Part shown: positions 1 to 7,899 of the stretch, one piece after another
How positions within the stretch are numbered: the stretch's first letter is position 1
Layout: the number at the start of each line of letters is the position of its first letter
Origin: JARYGU01 sp033795365
GTDB lineage: Bacteria; Pseudomonadota; Alphaproteobacteria; Rhizobiales; Rhizobiaceae
Assembly (NCBI GenBank): GCA_033795365.1
Contig: JARYGU010000014.1
Location: 62,001 to 126,000 of the forward strand
DNA length: 64,000 nt
Direction of reading: 5' to 3'
Position numbers and translations under genes: made by a program
Notes under the pieces: model-generated
Seen by the model: only the letters and a program-made list of their open reading frames with translations
The model's database searches: none
Told to the model about the DNA's origin: nothing

Positions 1-174
1 CTGCGCTACTCCTTCAACATGGTCAAGGAAGCCGACAGTCTGGAGAAGGCCATTTCCGTTGTGCTCGACAAGGGCATCCGCACTGGCGACATCATGGCCG
101 AGGGCTGCAGGCAGGTCGGCACCGCCGAGATGGGCGATGCGATCCTCGCCGAGTTCAAAGCGCTTTCCGCCTGA
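1..174 (+). CDS. leuB: 3-isopropylmalate dehydrogenase, C-terminal end (partial)
   Basis: Only the last 57 codons are present; the gene runs in from the left edge. The tail contains EKAISVVLDKGIRTGDIM and ends VGTAEMGDAILAEFKALSA, which I recognise as the C-terminus of LeuB, the NAD-dependent dehydrogenase that oxidises and decarboxylates 3-isopropylmalate in leucine synthesis. The catalytic and NAD-binding parts lie outside the window. A strong hairpin with a T tract follows the stop codon, so this is probably the end of its transcript. Confidence 0.85.
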   Translation: MRYSFNMVKEADSLEKAISVVLDKGIRTGDIMAEGCRQVGTAEMGDAILAEFKALSA

Positions 175-200
175 ACCTTCGCGGAGTTGATACTTTTTGC

Positions 201-231
201 ACGCCTCCGGATGTCTTCCGGGGGCGTTTTT
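201..231 (+). terminator. Rho-independent terminator after leuB
   Basis: ACGCCTCCGGA (201-211) pairs with TCCGGGGGCGT (217-227) over 11 bp with one T-G wobble, around a 5-nt loop, and runs into five Ts. It lies 27 nt after the leuB stop. Confidence 0.9.
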
Positions 232-299
232 GTTCCGCTCCCTTGAAAATCACGCAGCTGCGAACACATGGTCAGGGCCTTCGCATGAAAGAGGACCCA

Positions 300-1007
300 A
301 TGAACCGACCGCTTGTCTCCACCAGCTGGATACTGATCGCGACCTTCGTGCTGGTTGCAGCCCTCATCCCGTTCGATCCGCGCATTTCCGAACGCGCGCA
401 GGGTCTGCCGGAGGCGATCGTCGTCTTCAACCGGCGCATCACCGATTTCGGCAAATTCGGCTGGATGATCTACGGATCGGGCTTTCTGGTGATCGTCGCC
501 TATATAGTCCACCGCGTCAGCCAGAACGAAACCCTGGCAGGGCGGGCAAGGACCGCGAGGCGGCTCTTCCTCTATTTCTTCCTGACGATCGGCGCGGCGA
601 GCGCGCTGGTGCATCTCCTGAAATTCCTAATCGGCCGGGCGCGCCCGGAACTGCTGGTCGATCTCGGAGCCTACAGCCTGACGCCCTTCACCGGCGATAC
701 TCTCTATGAGAGCTTTCCCTCGGGCCATTCGGCAGCCGTCGGCTCGCTCTTCGGAGCCTTTTCGATGCTGGTGCCGCGCTTGAGGCTCCTATTCCTGGCC
801 TTTGCGCTGACGATCGGCATCTCGCGGGTGATCGTCGGTGCGCATTATCCGAGCGACGTCGCCGCCGGCCTGCTGCTCGGCCTCTGGACCGCCCTGATGA
901 TGGCTTTCATCTTCGCGCGGCAGAACTGGCTCTTCCGGCTCGACGAACGCGGCTGGCCGCGGCCGAAGACTATGCTGGAGAGAAAGGCGACGGACCGCGA
1001 GACATGA
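300..1007 (+). CDS. PAP2-family membrane phosphatase
   Basis: 235-residue membrane protein of the type 2 phosphatidic acid phosphatase (PAP2) superfamily. The three family motifs are present: K-x6-RP in KFLIGRARP near residue 108, PSGHS at about 140-144, and SRVIVGAHYPSD at about 175-186, carrying the catalytic Arg and His. Hydrophobic helices surround them. Members dephosphorylate lipid phosphates such as phosphatidic acid or undecaprenyl diphosphate; the substrate here cannot be told. I chose ATG 300 because GAGG at 291-294 precedes it; in-frame ATG 285 and TTG 243 are also possible. The gene stands alone, between the leuB terminator and a convergent transporter gene. Confidence 0.85.
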   Translation: MNRPLVSTSWILIATFVLVAALIPFDPRISERAQGLPEAIVVFNRRITDFGKFGWMIYGSGFLVIVAYIVHRVSQNETLAGRARTARRLFLYFFLTIGAASALVHLLKFLIGRARPELLVDLGAYSLTPFTGDTLYESFPSGHSAAVGSLFGAFSMLVPRLRLLFLAFALTIGISRVIVGAHYPSDVAAGLLLGLWTALMMAFIFARQNWLFRLDERGWPRPKTMLERKATDRET

Positions 1008-1036
1008 AAAACCCGGCGCATGTAGTATGCGCCGGG
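1008..1036 (-). terminator. Terminator hairpin between convergent PAP2 and MHS transporter genes
   Basis: CCCGGCGCAT (1012-1021) and ATGCGCCGGG (1027-1036) form a perfect 10-bp stem with a 5-nt loop. On the minus strand the stem is followed by five Ts, so it terminates the leftward transporter gene. It sits directly after the PAP2 stop and may also act on that gene. Confidence 0.8.
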
Positions 1037-1061
1037 CCACTTCGAACGCTCGCAGGAGCGA

Positions 1062-2951
1062 TCATTCCATGGTGTGGATGTCGCGGTCCTTGGTCTCCGG
1101 CAGGAAGAGCAGGCCGATGACCAGCGTGATGCCCGCAAAGACGATCGGATACCAGAGGCCGTAATAGATGTCGCCCTGGGCCGCGCTCATCGCGAAGGCC
1201 GTTGCCGGCAGCAGGCCGCCGAACCAGCCGTTGCCGATATGATAGGGCAGCGACATGCCGGTGTAGCGGATGCGGGTCGGGAAGAGCTCAACCAGCAGGG
1301 CCGCGATCGGGCCGTAGACCATCGTCACATAGATGACGAGGACGGTCAGCACGGCGATGATCGTGATCCATTTGACGGCAGCGGGATCCGCGACCATGGC
1401 AAAGGCGCCGCCGCCTGCGATCGTATAGACCGGCACTCCGGTGGCACCGGCAGCCTCCTCCTGCGTCAGGAGCTTCGCCGCGACGAGCTGGTCGGCCGAC
1501 ATGGTCTCGCTTTCGCCGGCACGGATCGCGGCGGCGTCGAGGCCCAGCTCCGGATTGGCGGCGACGAAGGCGTCGAGCTTGGAATCCGGCACCTTGGCCG
1601 GACGGCGCATCAGCGGATAGCCGGCATCGTGAAGCGCTATGTTCGCCTGCTTTTCGAAGGCTGCGTTCTGAGCCGTCGCCTGTGCGCCTGCGGCGACCGC
1701 ATCATAGCTGCTGATCGTCGTTTCGCCGATCTGCACCGTCGCGGGGCTGCCTGCGGCGCCTGTCGTCACGACGTCGTAGGGCACCGAATTTTTCGTCAGG
1801 AAGGCGGTGGCTATGTCGCAGGACGTGGTGAACTTCGCTGTGCCCGTCGGGTTGAACTGGAACTTGCAGTCGCCCGGAGCGGCAGTGACCGTGGCACGGA
1901 CGGTATCCTGCGCCTGTGCGAGCGCCGGATTGCCGGCCCAGGTCAGCGCCTTGAACAGCGGGAAGTAGGTGAGCATGGCGAGAAGCAGCCCGGCCATGAT
2001 GATCGGCTTGCGGCCGATCTTGTCGGAAAGCCAGCCGAAGAAGACGAAGAAGCCGGTGCCGATGAGCAGCGAAGCCGCGACCATCATGTTGGCCGACTGG
2101 TTGTCGACCTTCAGCACGCCGGTCAGGAAGAACAGCGCGTAGAACTGGCCGGAATACCAGACGACGGCCTGGCCGACGACCGCGCCAAAGAGCGCGAGAA
2201 GCGCGATCTTGGCATTGCGCCACTGTCCGAAGGCCTCCGTCAACGGTGCCTTGGAGCCCTTGCCCTCCTCCTTCATCTTCTGGAAGGCCGGCGATTCGTT
2301 CATCTTCAACCGGATCCACACCGAGACCCCGAGGAGCACGACCGACAGGAGGAAGGGAATGCGCCATCCCCAGGCCGCGAAAGCCTCGGTGCCGACGATG
2401 AACTGCACGGCGAGGATGACGACGAGCGACAGGAACAGGCCGAGCGTCGCCGTCGTCTGGATCCATGACGTGAAATAGCCGCGCCTGCCCTGCGGCGCAT
2501 GCTCGGCGACATAGGTGGCTGCACCGCCATATTCACCGCCAAGCGCCAGACCCTGGAGCATGCGCAGGATGATGAGGATGATCGGGGCGGCGATGCCGAT
2601 GCTGGCTGCGCCGGGCAAGAGGCCGACCACGAAGGTCGAAACGCCCATAATCATGATCGTGATGAGAAACGTGTATTTGCGTCCGACCAGGTCACCGAGC
2701 CGGCCGAAAACGAGCGCGCCGAACGGGCGCACCAGGAAGCCGGCCGCAAAGGCCAGCAATGCGAAGATGTTGCGGGTCGTCTCCGGATACTGGCTGAAGA
2801 AGGTCGCGCCGATATAGATCGCCAGCGAACCATAGAGATAGAAGTCGTACCATTCAAAGACGGTGCCGAGCGACGAGGCGAAAATCACCTTCTTCTGCTC
2901 GCCCGTCATGGGGGCGGCCTTGCCGTCGCCCACTGTCGAGACGTTTGCCAT
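1062..2951 (-). CDS. MHS-type MFS transporter with a large internal insertion
   Basis: 629-residue member of the metabolite:H+ symporter branch of the major facilitator superfamily. The opening FASSLGTVFEWYDFYLYG is characteristic of this branch, and the A-loop motif appears as GRLGDLVGRKYTF. The final helices end in LPETKDRDIH. ProP, KgtP and ShiA belong here; the substrate is unknown. The family is normally 430-450 residues. This protein carries about 190 extra, mostly soluble residues between two late helices, roughly residues 340-530, with two cysteines. ATG 2951 was chosen over GTG 2966 because GGAGG lies 8 nt upstream. Single gene with its own terminator. Confidence 0.85.
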   Translation of the reverse strand: MANVSTVGDGKAAPMTGEQKKVIFASSLGTVFEWYDFYLYGSLAIYIGATFFSQYPETTRNIFALLAFAAGFLVRPFGALVFGRLGDLVGRKYTFLITIMIMGVSTFVVGLLPGAASIGIAAPIILIILRMLQGLALGGEYGGAATYVAEHAPQGRRGYFTSWIQTTATLGLFLSLVVILAVQFIVGTEAFAAWGWRIPFLLSVVLLGVSVWIRLKMNESPAFQKMKEEGKGSKAPLTEAFGQWRNAKIALLALFGAVVGQAVVWYSGQFYALFFLTGVLKVDNQSANMMVAASLLIGTGFFVFFGWLSDKIGRKPIIMAGLLLAMLTYFPLFKALTWAGNPALAQAQDTVRATVTAAPGDCKFQFNPTGTAKFTTSCDIATAFLTKNSVPYDVVTTGAAGSPATVQIGETTISSYDAVAAGAQATAQNAAFEKQANIALHDAGYPLMRRPAKVPDSKLDAFVAANPELGLDAAAIRAGESETMSADQLVAAKLLTQEEAAGATGVPVYTIAGGGAFAMVADPAAVKWITIIAVLTVLVIYVTMVYGPIAALLVELFPTRIRYTGMSLPYHIGNGWFGGLLPATAFAMSAAQGDIYYGLWYPIVFAGITLVIGLLFLPETKDRDIHTME

Positions 2952-3118
2952 TCGATTGTCCTCCACAAAACGGCATAGGAAAGCACCTTCTTCGCCCGTC
3001 CCTCCCTGATTGATTCGGACGAGGTGCGCCTTGTGAAAGGATGGCAGAAAAGAGGCAGTTAAGGCAGCGATGCTTTGGGCTTATGACTTTAGTCTAAGTC
3101 CGCGGCCTTCCCGGTTCA

Positions 3119-3300
3119 GGTGCGGAGGGCGCCAGCCGGCGGTTGACGATAGACGAGAACCGCGGGAATGGCTGAAAGAAGCGCGGTGAAGGCGAGGAAG
3201 ACCAGCGCCATGACGCCGTCGCCCGAAGCGAACTCCACCGGCAGCGCGACGCCGGTCTGGCCGGCGAAATATCGCGAGATCGACATCGATGCTGCAAAGC
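3119..3300 (-). pseudogene. FtsX/MacB-type ABC permease, C-terminal remnant
   Basis: On the minus strand this stretch reads through to VYRQPPAGALRT and a stop at 3116-3118. A hydrophobic helix (VMALVFLAFTALLSAIPAVL) precedes the tail. This pattern of last membrane helix, Tyr-Arg and Ala-Leu-Arg is typical of the C-terminus of FtsX-like permeases. There is no start codon or N-terminal domain upstream on this strand. At about 3300 the homology stops and the piece meets an oppositely oriented fragment of the same kind of gene. Confidence 0.6.
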
Positions 3301-3301
3301 C

Positions 3302-3545
3302 TTTACCGGCTTGCCGGTCCCGGTCCTTTCGATCGGCCGGCTGGAGCGCGCGACGACGCTTGGAGTCGCGGTTATCCTGCAGGAGCGGGCCCTGCGCCTC
3401 GGCAGCACACGGGCAGCCGACCGCTTCGATCTCATCGTCGGTGCTCCCGGCAGCGAGACCCAGCTTGTGCTATCCTCCGTGTTCCTGCAGCCTTCGCCGC
3501 TGCCACTGGTGGCAGGCTCCGTCCTGCCGGCATTCCAACTTGACT
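3302..3545 (+). pseudogene. FtsX/MacB-type ABC permease, N-terminal remnant
   Basis: The plus strand encodes RFDLIVGAPGSETQLVLSSV followed by FLQPSPLPLVAG, which matches the segment just after the first helix of FtsX-like permeases (FDLxVGAxGSPxQLVLSSV). Before it only a poor hydrophobic stretch remains, and after about 3545 the reading frame continues as unrelated sequence to 3709. The large periplasmic domain and the later helices are missing. Together with the minus-strand tail next to it, this looks like a decayed permease gene that lost its middle and had one end inverted. Confidence 0.6.
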
Positions 3546-3817
3546 CTTCGGCAAAACGGCGTATGAGCAGCAGCGAAACAGGAACCCCCATGTATCGCTC
3601 TGGTCATGCCATTGCCGCCATGTTTGCCCCGGCCTACGCGTCCGGGCGGGTTCGCCATGCTTCATCGAATACCAAAATCACGGCCAAAACGACGACGAAA
3701 ACCGTCTGACGTCTCTGGCCCGCCGCTCTCTCCCCGGTATGGCCGGGGACACGGAACCTGCGCCATGGCGACGGCTCCACCTCCAGACCGCGGAGAGACA
3801 GAGAAAGAGAGCATATC
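3546..3817. other. Non-coding stretch upstream of asd
   Basis: After the permease remnant I see no supported gene here. ORFs exist in several frames but none looks like a known protein, and the codon pattern is poor. The asd promoter is expected in this stretch; I could not identify convincing -35/-10 boxes. A purine-rich run just before 3818 supplies the asd ribosome binding site. Confidence 0.5.
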
Positions 3818-4852
3818 ATGGGTTTCAAGATCGCAGTCGCAGGCGCAACCGGCAATGTCGGGCGGGAAATGCTTAACATTCTGTCGGAGCGCGGCTTTCC
3901 GGCCGACGAGGTGGTGGCGCTCGCTTCCGCGCGCTCGCAGGGCACCGAGGTTTCCTTCGGCGACAAGACTCTCAAGGTGAGGAACCTGGAGAATTACGAT
4001 TTTTCCGACACGGATATTTGCCTGATGTCGGCTGGCGGCTCGGTTTCGCAGAAGTATTCTCCGAAGATCGGCCAGCAGGGCTGCGTGGTGATCGACAATT
4101 CGTCCGCCTGGCGCTACGACCGGGATGTGCCGCTGATCGTTCCGGAGGTCAATCCGGATGCAATCTCGCTTTTCACCCGCAAGAACATCATCGCCAATCC
4201 GAATTGCTCGACCGCCCAGCTCGTCGTCGCGCTAAAGCCGCTACATGACCGCGCGGTGATCAAGCGTGTCGTCGTCTCGACCTACCAGTCGGTCTCCGGC
4301 GCCGGCAAGGACGGCATGGACGAGCTTTTCAACCAGACCCGCGCCGTCTTCGTCGCCGATCCGATCGAGAACAAGAAGTTCACCAAGCGCATCGCCTTCA
4401 ACGTCATTCCGCATATCGACGTCTTCATGGAGGACGGCTACACGAAGGAAGAGTGGAAGGTTCTTGCCGAAACCAAGAAGATGCTCGACCCGAAGATCAA
4501 GGTGACCTGCACGGCCGTGCGAGTTCCCGTCTTTATCGGCCATTCGGAATCGGTCAACATCGAGTTCGAAAAGGAAATCACCGCCGAAGAGGCGCGCGAA
4601 ATCCTGCGCGAGGCGCCGGGCTGCCTGGTAATCGACAAGCACGAAAACGGCGGTTACATTACACCTTACGAATCCGCAGGCGAGGATGCCACCTACATTT
4701 CGCGCATCCGGGAGGACGCGACCGTCGAGAACGGTCTGAACATGTGGGTGGTCTCCGACAACCTGCGCAAGGGCGCAGCACTCAATGCCGTCCAGATCGC
4801 GGAGCTCCTGATCAACCGCGGTCTGATCAAGGCAAAGAAGCAGGCGGCCTGA
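3818..4852 (+). CDS. asd: Aspartate-semialdehyde dehydrogenase
   Basis: 344 residues, normal length. Asd reduces aspartyl-4-phosphate with NADPH to aspartate semialdehyde, the branch point to lysine, diaminopimelate, threonine and methionine. The nucleotide-binding loop GATGNVGREM is at residues 9-18. The catalytic cysteine is Cys130 in ANPNCSTAQ. ATG 3818 follows a purine-rich AGAGAAAGAG run. It is monocistronic as far as I can see, flanked by the permease remnants and a lytic transglycosylase gene in the same direction 184 nt downstream. Confidence 0.95.
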   Translation: MGFKIAVAGATGNVGREMLNILSERGFPADEVVALASARSQGTEVSFGDKTLKVRNLENYDFSDTDICLMSAGGSVSQKYSPKIGQQGCVVIDNSSAWRYDRDVPLIVPEVNPDAISLFTRKNIIANPNCSTAQLVVALKPLHDRAVIKRVVVSTYQSVSGAGKDGMDELFNQTRAVFVADPIENKKFTKRIAFNVIPHIDVFMEDGYTKEEWKVLAETKKMLDPKIKVTCTAVRVPVFIGHSESVNIEFEKEITAEEAREILREAPGCLVIDKHENGGYITPYESAGEDATYISRIREDATVENGLNMWVVSDNLRKGAALNAVQIAELLINRGLIKAKKQAA

Positions 4853-5036
4853 TCACGGTTTTGTAAGTATTTACGAATAGAAGTCCCGTTTGTTTGTTAA
4901 TGCGAACTGCGGGGCTTTTACTTTGAGCCCGCAGCCGGGACATCGGCACGGCTTCACGCGGAGCGGCGGGAAAGCCGCAGAGATTCCGCGGGAATGGCAG
5001 TTTCGCACAGCGAGAATCGAGAGAACGGGGTTTTTC

Positions 5037-5858
5037 ATGGGCATAACGAAGAGCGCGATCCGGCTGTTTGCAGCATGTGCGGCAGTTGTCGCATTGCCGG
5101 CCATGGCCGAAGCCGCACGGTGCGGGAACGACGCAGGCGGCTTTCCGGCCTGGGTCGAGGAGTTCAAGCAGGAAGCCGCCGTAAACGGCATCAGCCGCTC
5201 GACGCTCGACCGGGCGTTTGCCAATGTGAACTACAGCCGCGCAACGATCCGCGCCGACCGCGGCCAGAGAAGCTTCAAGCTTTCGCTGGACCAGTTCATG
5301 CAGAAACGCGGCGGCCAGGCGATCATCCGGCGCGGAAAGAGCCTGAAGAAACAGAACGCTGCGCTTTTCGCCCGTATCGAAAGCCGCTACGGCGTTCCGG
5401 CCGGCCCGCTGCTCGCCATATGGGGCATGGAAACCGGCTTTGGCGGCTTTCTCGGCAAGGAGCATACGATTTCCGCCGTCGCGACGCTCGCCTATGACTG
5501 CCGCCGGTCCGACTATTTCACCAACCAGCTCTATGCGACCCTGAGGCTCGTGGAGAATGGAACGCTGAGCCCGACGGCCCGCGGTGCCGCGCATGGCGAG
5601 ATCGGCCAGACGCAGTTCCTGCCGGCAAACGTCCTGAAATACGGCGTCGATGGCGACGGCAACGGCCGTGTCGATCTCGTCGGTTCCAAGGCGGACGCGC
5701 TCGCCTCGACCGCGAATTTCCTGCGCGGCCATGGCTGGCAGCCGGGTGCGGGCTACCAGCCGGGGCAGGCGAATTTCGGTGCGCTGCAGGGCTGGAACGC
5801 CGCAAGCGTCTACCAGCAGGCGATCGCCATCATCGGCGCGGAAATCGACGGCGATTGA
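5037..5858 (+). CDS. Secreted lytic murein transglycosylase (MltB/SLT_2 type)
   Basis: 273 residues. The start at ATG 5037 gives a clean signal peptide (KSAIRLFAACAAVVALPAMAEA), with cleavage expected after about residue 26. The catalytic glutamate is in IWGMETGFGGF (about Glu132), typical of the MltB-like family, and the later GEIGQTQFLPANVLKYGVDG block fits. Such enzymes cut peptidoglycan glycan strands to 1,6-anhydromuramic ends in the periplasm. There is no C-terminal peptidoglycan-binding domain, so this is the short form. A longer reading back to 4890 would bury the signal peptide and is unlikely. Confidence 0.88.
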   Translation: MGITKSAIRLFAACAAVVALPAMAEAARCGNDAGGFPAWVEEFKQEAAVNGISRSTLDRAFANVNYSRATIRADRGQRSFKLSLDQFMQKRGGQAIIRRGKSLKKQNAALFARIESRYGVPAGPLLAIWGMETGFGGFLGKEHTISAVATLAYDCRRSDYFTNQLYATLRLVENGTLSPTARGAAHGEIGQTQFLPANVLKYGVDGDGNGRVDLVGSKADALASTANFLRGHGWQPGAGYQPGQANFGALQGWNAASVYQQAIAIIGAEIDGD

Positions 5859-5884
5859 TCGTCTTGCCGCGTGAACTGAAAGGA

Positions 5885-5913
5885 GCTCGGCCGGAAACGA
5901 GCCGGGCTTTTTT
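5885..5913 (+). terminator. Terminator after the lytic transglycosylase
   Basis: GCTCGGC (5885-5891) pairs with GCCGGGC (5901-5907) with one T-G wobble and is followed by six Ts. It lies between convergent genes; the T tract is on the plus-strand side. Confidence 0.8.
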
Positions 5914-5925
5914 ACGTTGCGGTGA

Positions 5926-6567
5926 CTACATGCCCGGACGGTGGAAATCGCCGGTCGCGGGATCCATGACCCAGAGTTCCCCGGTGGAGATGTCGAACCA
6001 GGCGCCGTGGAGGCTGATCTTGCCGCGTCCTTCCTGGATGCTGATGCAGGGAAACGTGCGCAGATTGGCGATGGAATTGCGGATAGACACCCGCTCCAGG
6101 GCGCGCTGCCGCTCCGCCGCGGTCAAAACCTCGTTCATCTGGATCTGCGCCGCGCTGGGCTTCAGAAGACCCATCCACTTGCCGATGAAATCTCCAGGCG
6201 ACAAGGGTTCCGCATCCGGAGCGAGAGCCGCCTTGATGCCACCGCAACGGCCGTGGCCCATGACGACGATGTCGCTCACCTTGAGCGACTGCACTGCGAA
6301 TTCCAGCGCGGCGGACGTCGAATGATAGTTCCCGTCCGGCTCGTAGGGCGGCACCAGATTGGCGACATTGCGTACGACGAAAAGTTCGCCCGGACCGCTG
6401 TCGAAGATGGTCTCCGGCGCCGCACGCGAATCGCAACAGGCGATGACGAGCGTTTTCGGTTTTTGGCCCGTCTCCGCCAGGGCCTTGTAGCGCTGTTGCT
6501 GCTCGCTGAAGCGCCCGTTCATGAAGTTGCGGTATCCGTTCAACAGACGATCCGGAAAGTGGTGCAT
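5926..6567 (-). CDS. Beta-class carbonic anhydrase
   Basis: 213 residues, normal length for the beta class. It interconverts CO2 and bicarbonate. The zinc ligands are visible: C-x-D-S-R in ACCDSRAAP (Cys44, Asp46, Arg48) and H-x-x-C in GHGRCGG (His105, Cys108). The ORF is open to 6684, but the MHHFPDRLL start at 6567 has a GGGGG-type ribosome binding site and gives the standard N-terminus; the extra upstream 39 residues do not look like the family. It is 187 nt downstream of pdxY in the same direction, so a loose operon is possible. Confidence 0.9.
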   Translation of the reverse strand: MHHFPDRLLNGYRNFMNGRFSEQQQRYKALAETGQKPKTLVIACCDSRAAPETIFDSGPGELFVVRNVANLVPPYEPDGNYHSTSAALEFAVQSLKVSDIVVMGHGRCGGIKAALAPDAEPLSPGDFIGKWMGLLKPSAAQIQMNEVLTAAERQRALERVSIRNSIANLRTFPCISIQEGRGKISLHGAWFDISTGELWVMDPATGDFHRPGM

Positions 6568-6754
6568 GGATAACCCCCGGTGACGCCGAAACATGTCGCG
6601 CAGGAATGGATTTGCGCGATACGCCTTGGCTGTTGCTTTCGTGCGTGCCGTGTCTCGAAACTGCTGCATATCTTCGGCCGACACGCATTAGAGATATGAG
6701 CCCGCCGCTTAAATCACTGCGCCGCCGCCTGCGCAAGGCTCCTGCGCGCAGAAG

Positions 6755-7630
6755 TCAGCGGCGGCGCGTCTGTCCCGGATGCATCAGGCGCCGGATCTGC
6801 ACCATCGCCATGGGCGTCGAGAGGCTGGAAGCGTCCTGCTCCAGCGTCAGTTCGTCGGCGCCGCGCTTGGTGGAGCGCGCAACGATCTCGAAGACGCTGG
6901 CGGTGGCGAGCAGCAGTGCCTTCTCCTCGGGTAGCCCGTCCATCAGCCGTGACAGGAAAACGGCAGAAAGCAGGTCGCCGGTGCCGTTCGGCGGATTGTC
7001 GACCCGGCGGTGCTCGGCGAGCAGCGCATTCTTTCCGGAGAGATAGAGATTGCCGATGCTGCCAGCCATCATCGGTACGGTCGAGGTCACCAGCATGCGT
7101 GGCGGGCCGAGCGCGAGCGCGGCATCCATCACGGCAGCATTGGTTTCGAGCGGTGCGCCTGAGAACCAGGCGAGTTCGAACCGGTTGGGCGTGGCGAGCG
7201 AGGCAAGTGGCAGCAGCCGGTCGCGGATCGCAGCTGCCGTATCCTCCGGAACATAGAGCCCCCCTTCGTCGCCGCAGACAGGATCGCAAAGATAGAAGAG
7301 GTCCGGGTTCTCCTCCTTCAGCGCCGTCACGAGGCGCGCCACCGATGCCGCCTGGTCCGCATTGCCCAGGTAGCCGGAGACCACCGCCTTCACCTCGCCG
7401 ACCCACGGCGCGCGTATGATGTCCGATATCATTGCGTCGAAATCGGCCGAAGGGATCGCGATGCGGGTTGCCGGGCCATGGCCGGGGTGCCATGGAAGCA
7501 CGACGGTCGGCACTGCCCAGACGGCATGGCCGAGCGTCTCGAGCGCGAAGACCATCGCGCGGTTGCCAACCGTACCGCGCACGACATGGCTCGATATGAC
7601 GATGACTGCGCCTTTTCCGTCTTCGCTCAT
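6755..7630 (-). CDS. pdxY: Pyridoxal kinase
   Basis: 291 residues, PfkB/ribokinase fold, pyridoxal kinase branch; it phosphorylates pyridoxal in the PLP salvage pathway. Evidence is the N-terminal VISSHVVRGTVGNRAMVFALE, the DPVCGDEGGLYV block and the anion-hole motif NGTGDLLSAVFL with the catalytic Asp near residue 230. ATG 7630 is preferred because GGAGAG lies 9 nt upstream; ATG 7639 would have the same sequence immediately adjacent, which is too close. Confidence 0.9.
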   Translation of the reverse strand: MSEDGKGAVIVISSHVVRGTVGNRAMVFALETLGHAVWAVPTVVLPWHPGHGPATRIAIPSADFDAMISDIIRAPWVGEVKAVVSGYLGNADQAASVARLVTALKEENPDLFYLCDPVCGDEGGLYVPEDTAAAIRDRLLPLASLATPNRFELAWFSGAPLETNAAVMDAALALGPPRMLVTSTVPMMAGSIGNLYLSGKNALLAEHRRVDNPPNGTGDLLSAVFLSRLMDGLPEEKALLLATASVFEIVARSTKRGADELTLEQDASSLSTPMAMVQIRRLMHPGQTRRR

Positions 7631-7899
7631 CAGAAACATCTCTCCGTTCGCCGAGTGATGGCAAGCGCCCCGTGCCCTGTCAACAGCAGGCGGCCGGATT
7701 TGGACGCGCGGAAAAGGACGGTGGCCAGGAACGACGATTTTCCCGAGAAAAATCGCAAAATCCCTCCAAAATTGGCCGCAAAGGGCCTCTCATCTGCTCC
7801 TTCAGGCGAAAATTGAACGATTTCCCACCGGTTTTCAGAATTTCATCGCCTTGCATTTTTCTTCTGCTAGGTTTCGATCAACGGATTCGGGAGATATCC

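Noticed and set aside
1074..2468. A 464-codon plus-strand frame opposite the MHS transporter
   Set aside because: Highly charged shadow sequence, antisense to a clear membrane protein.
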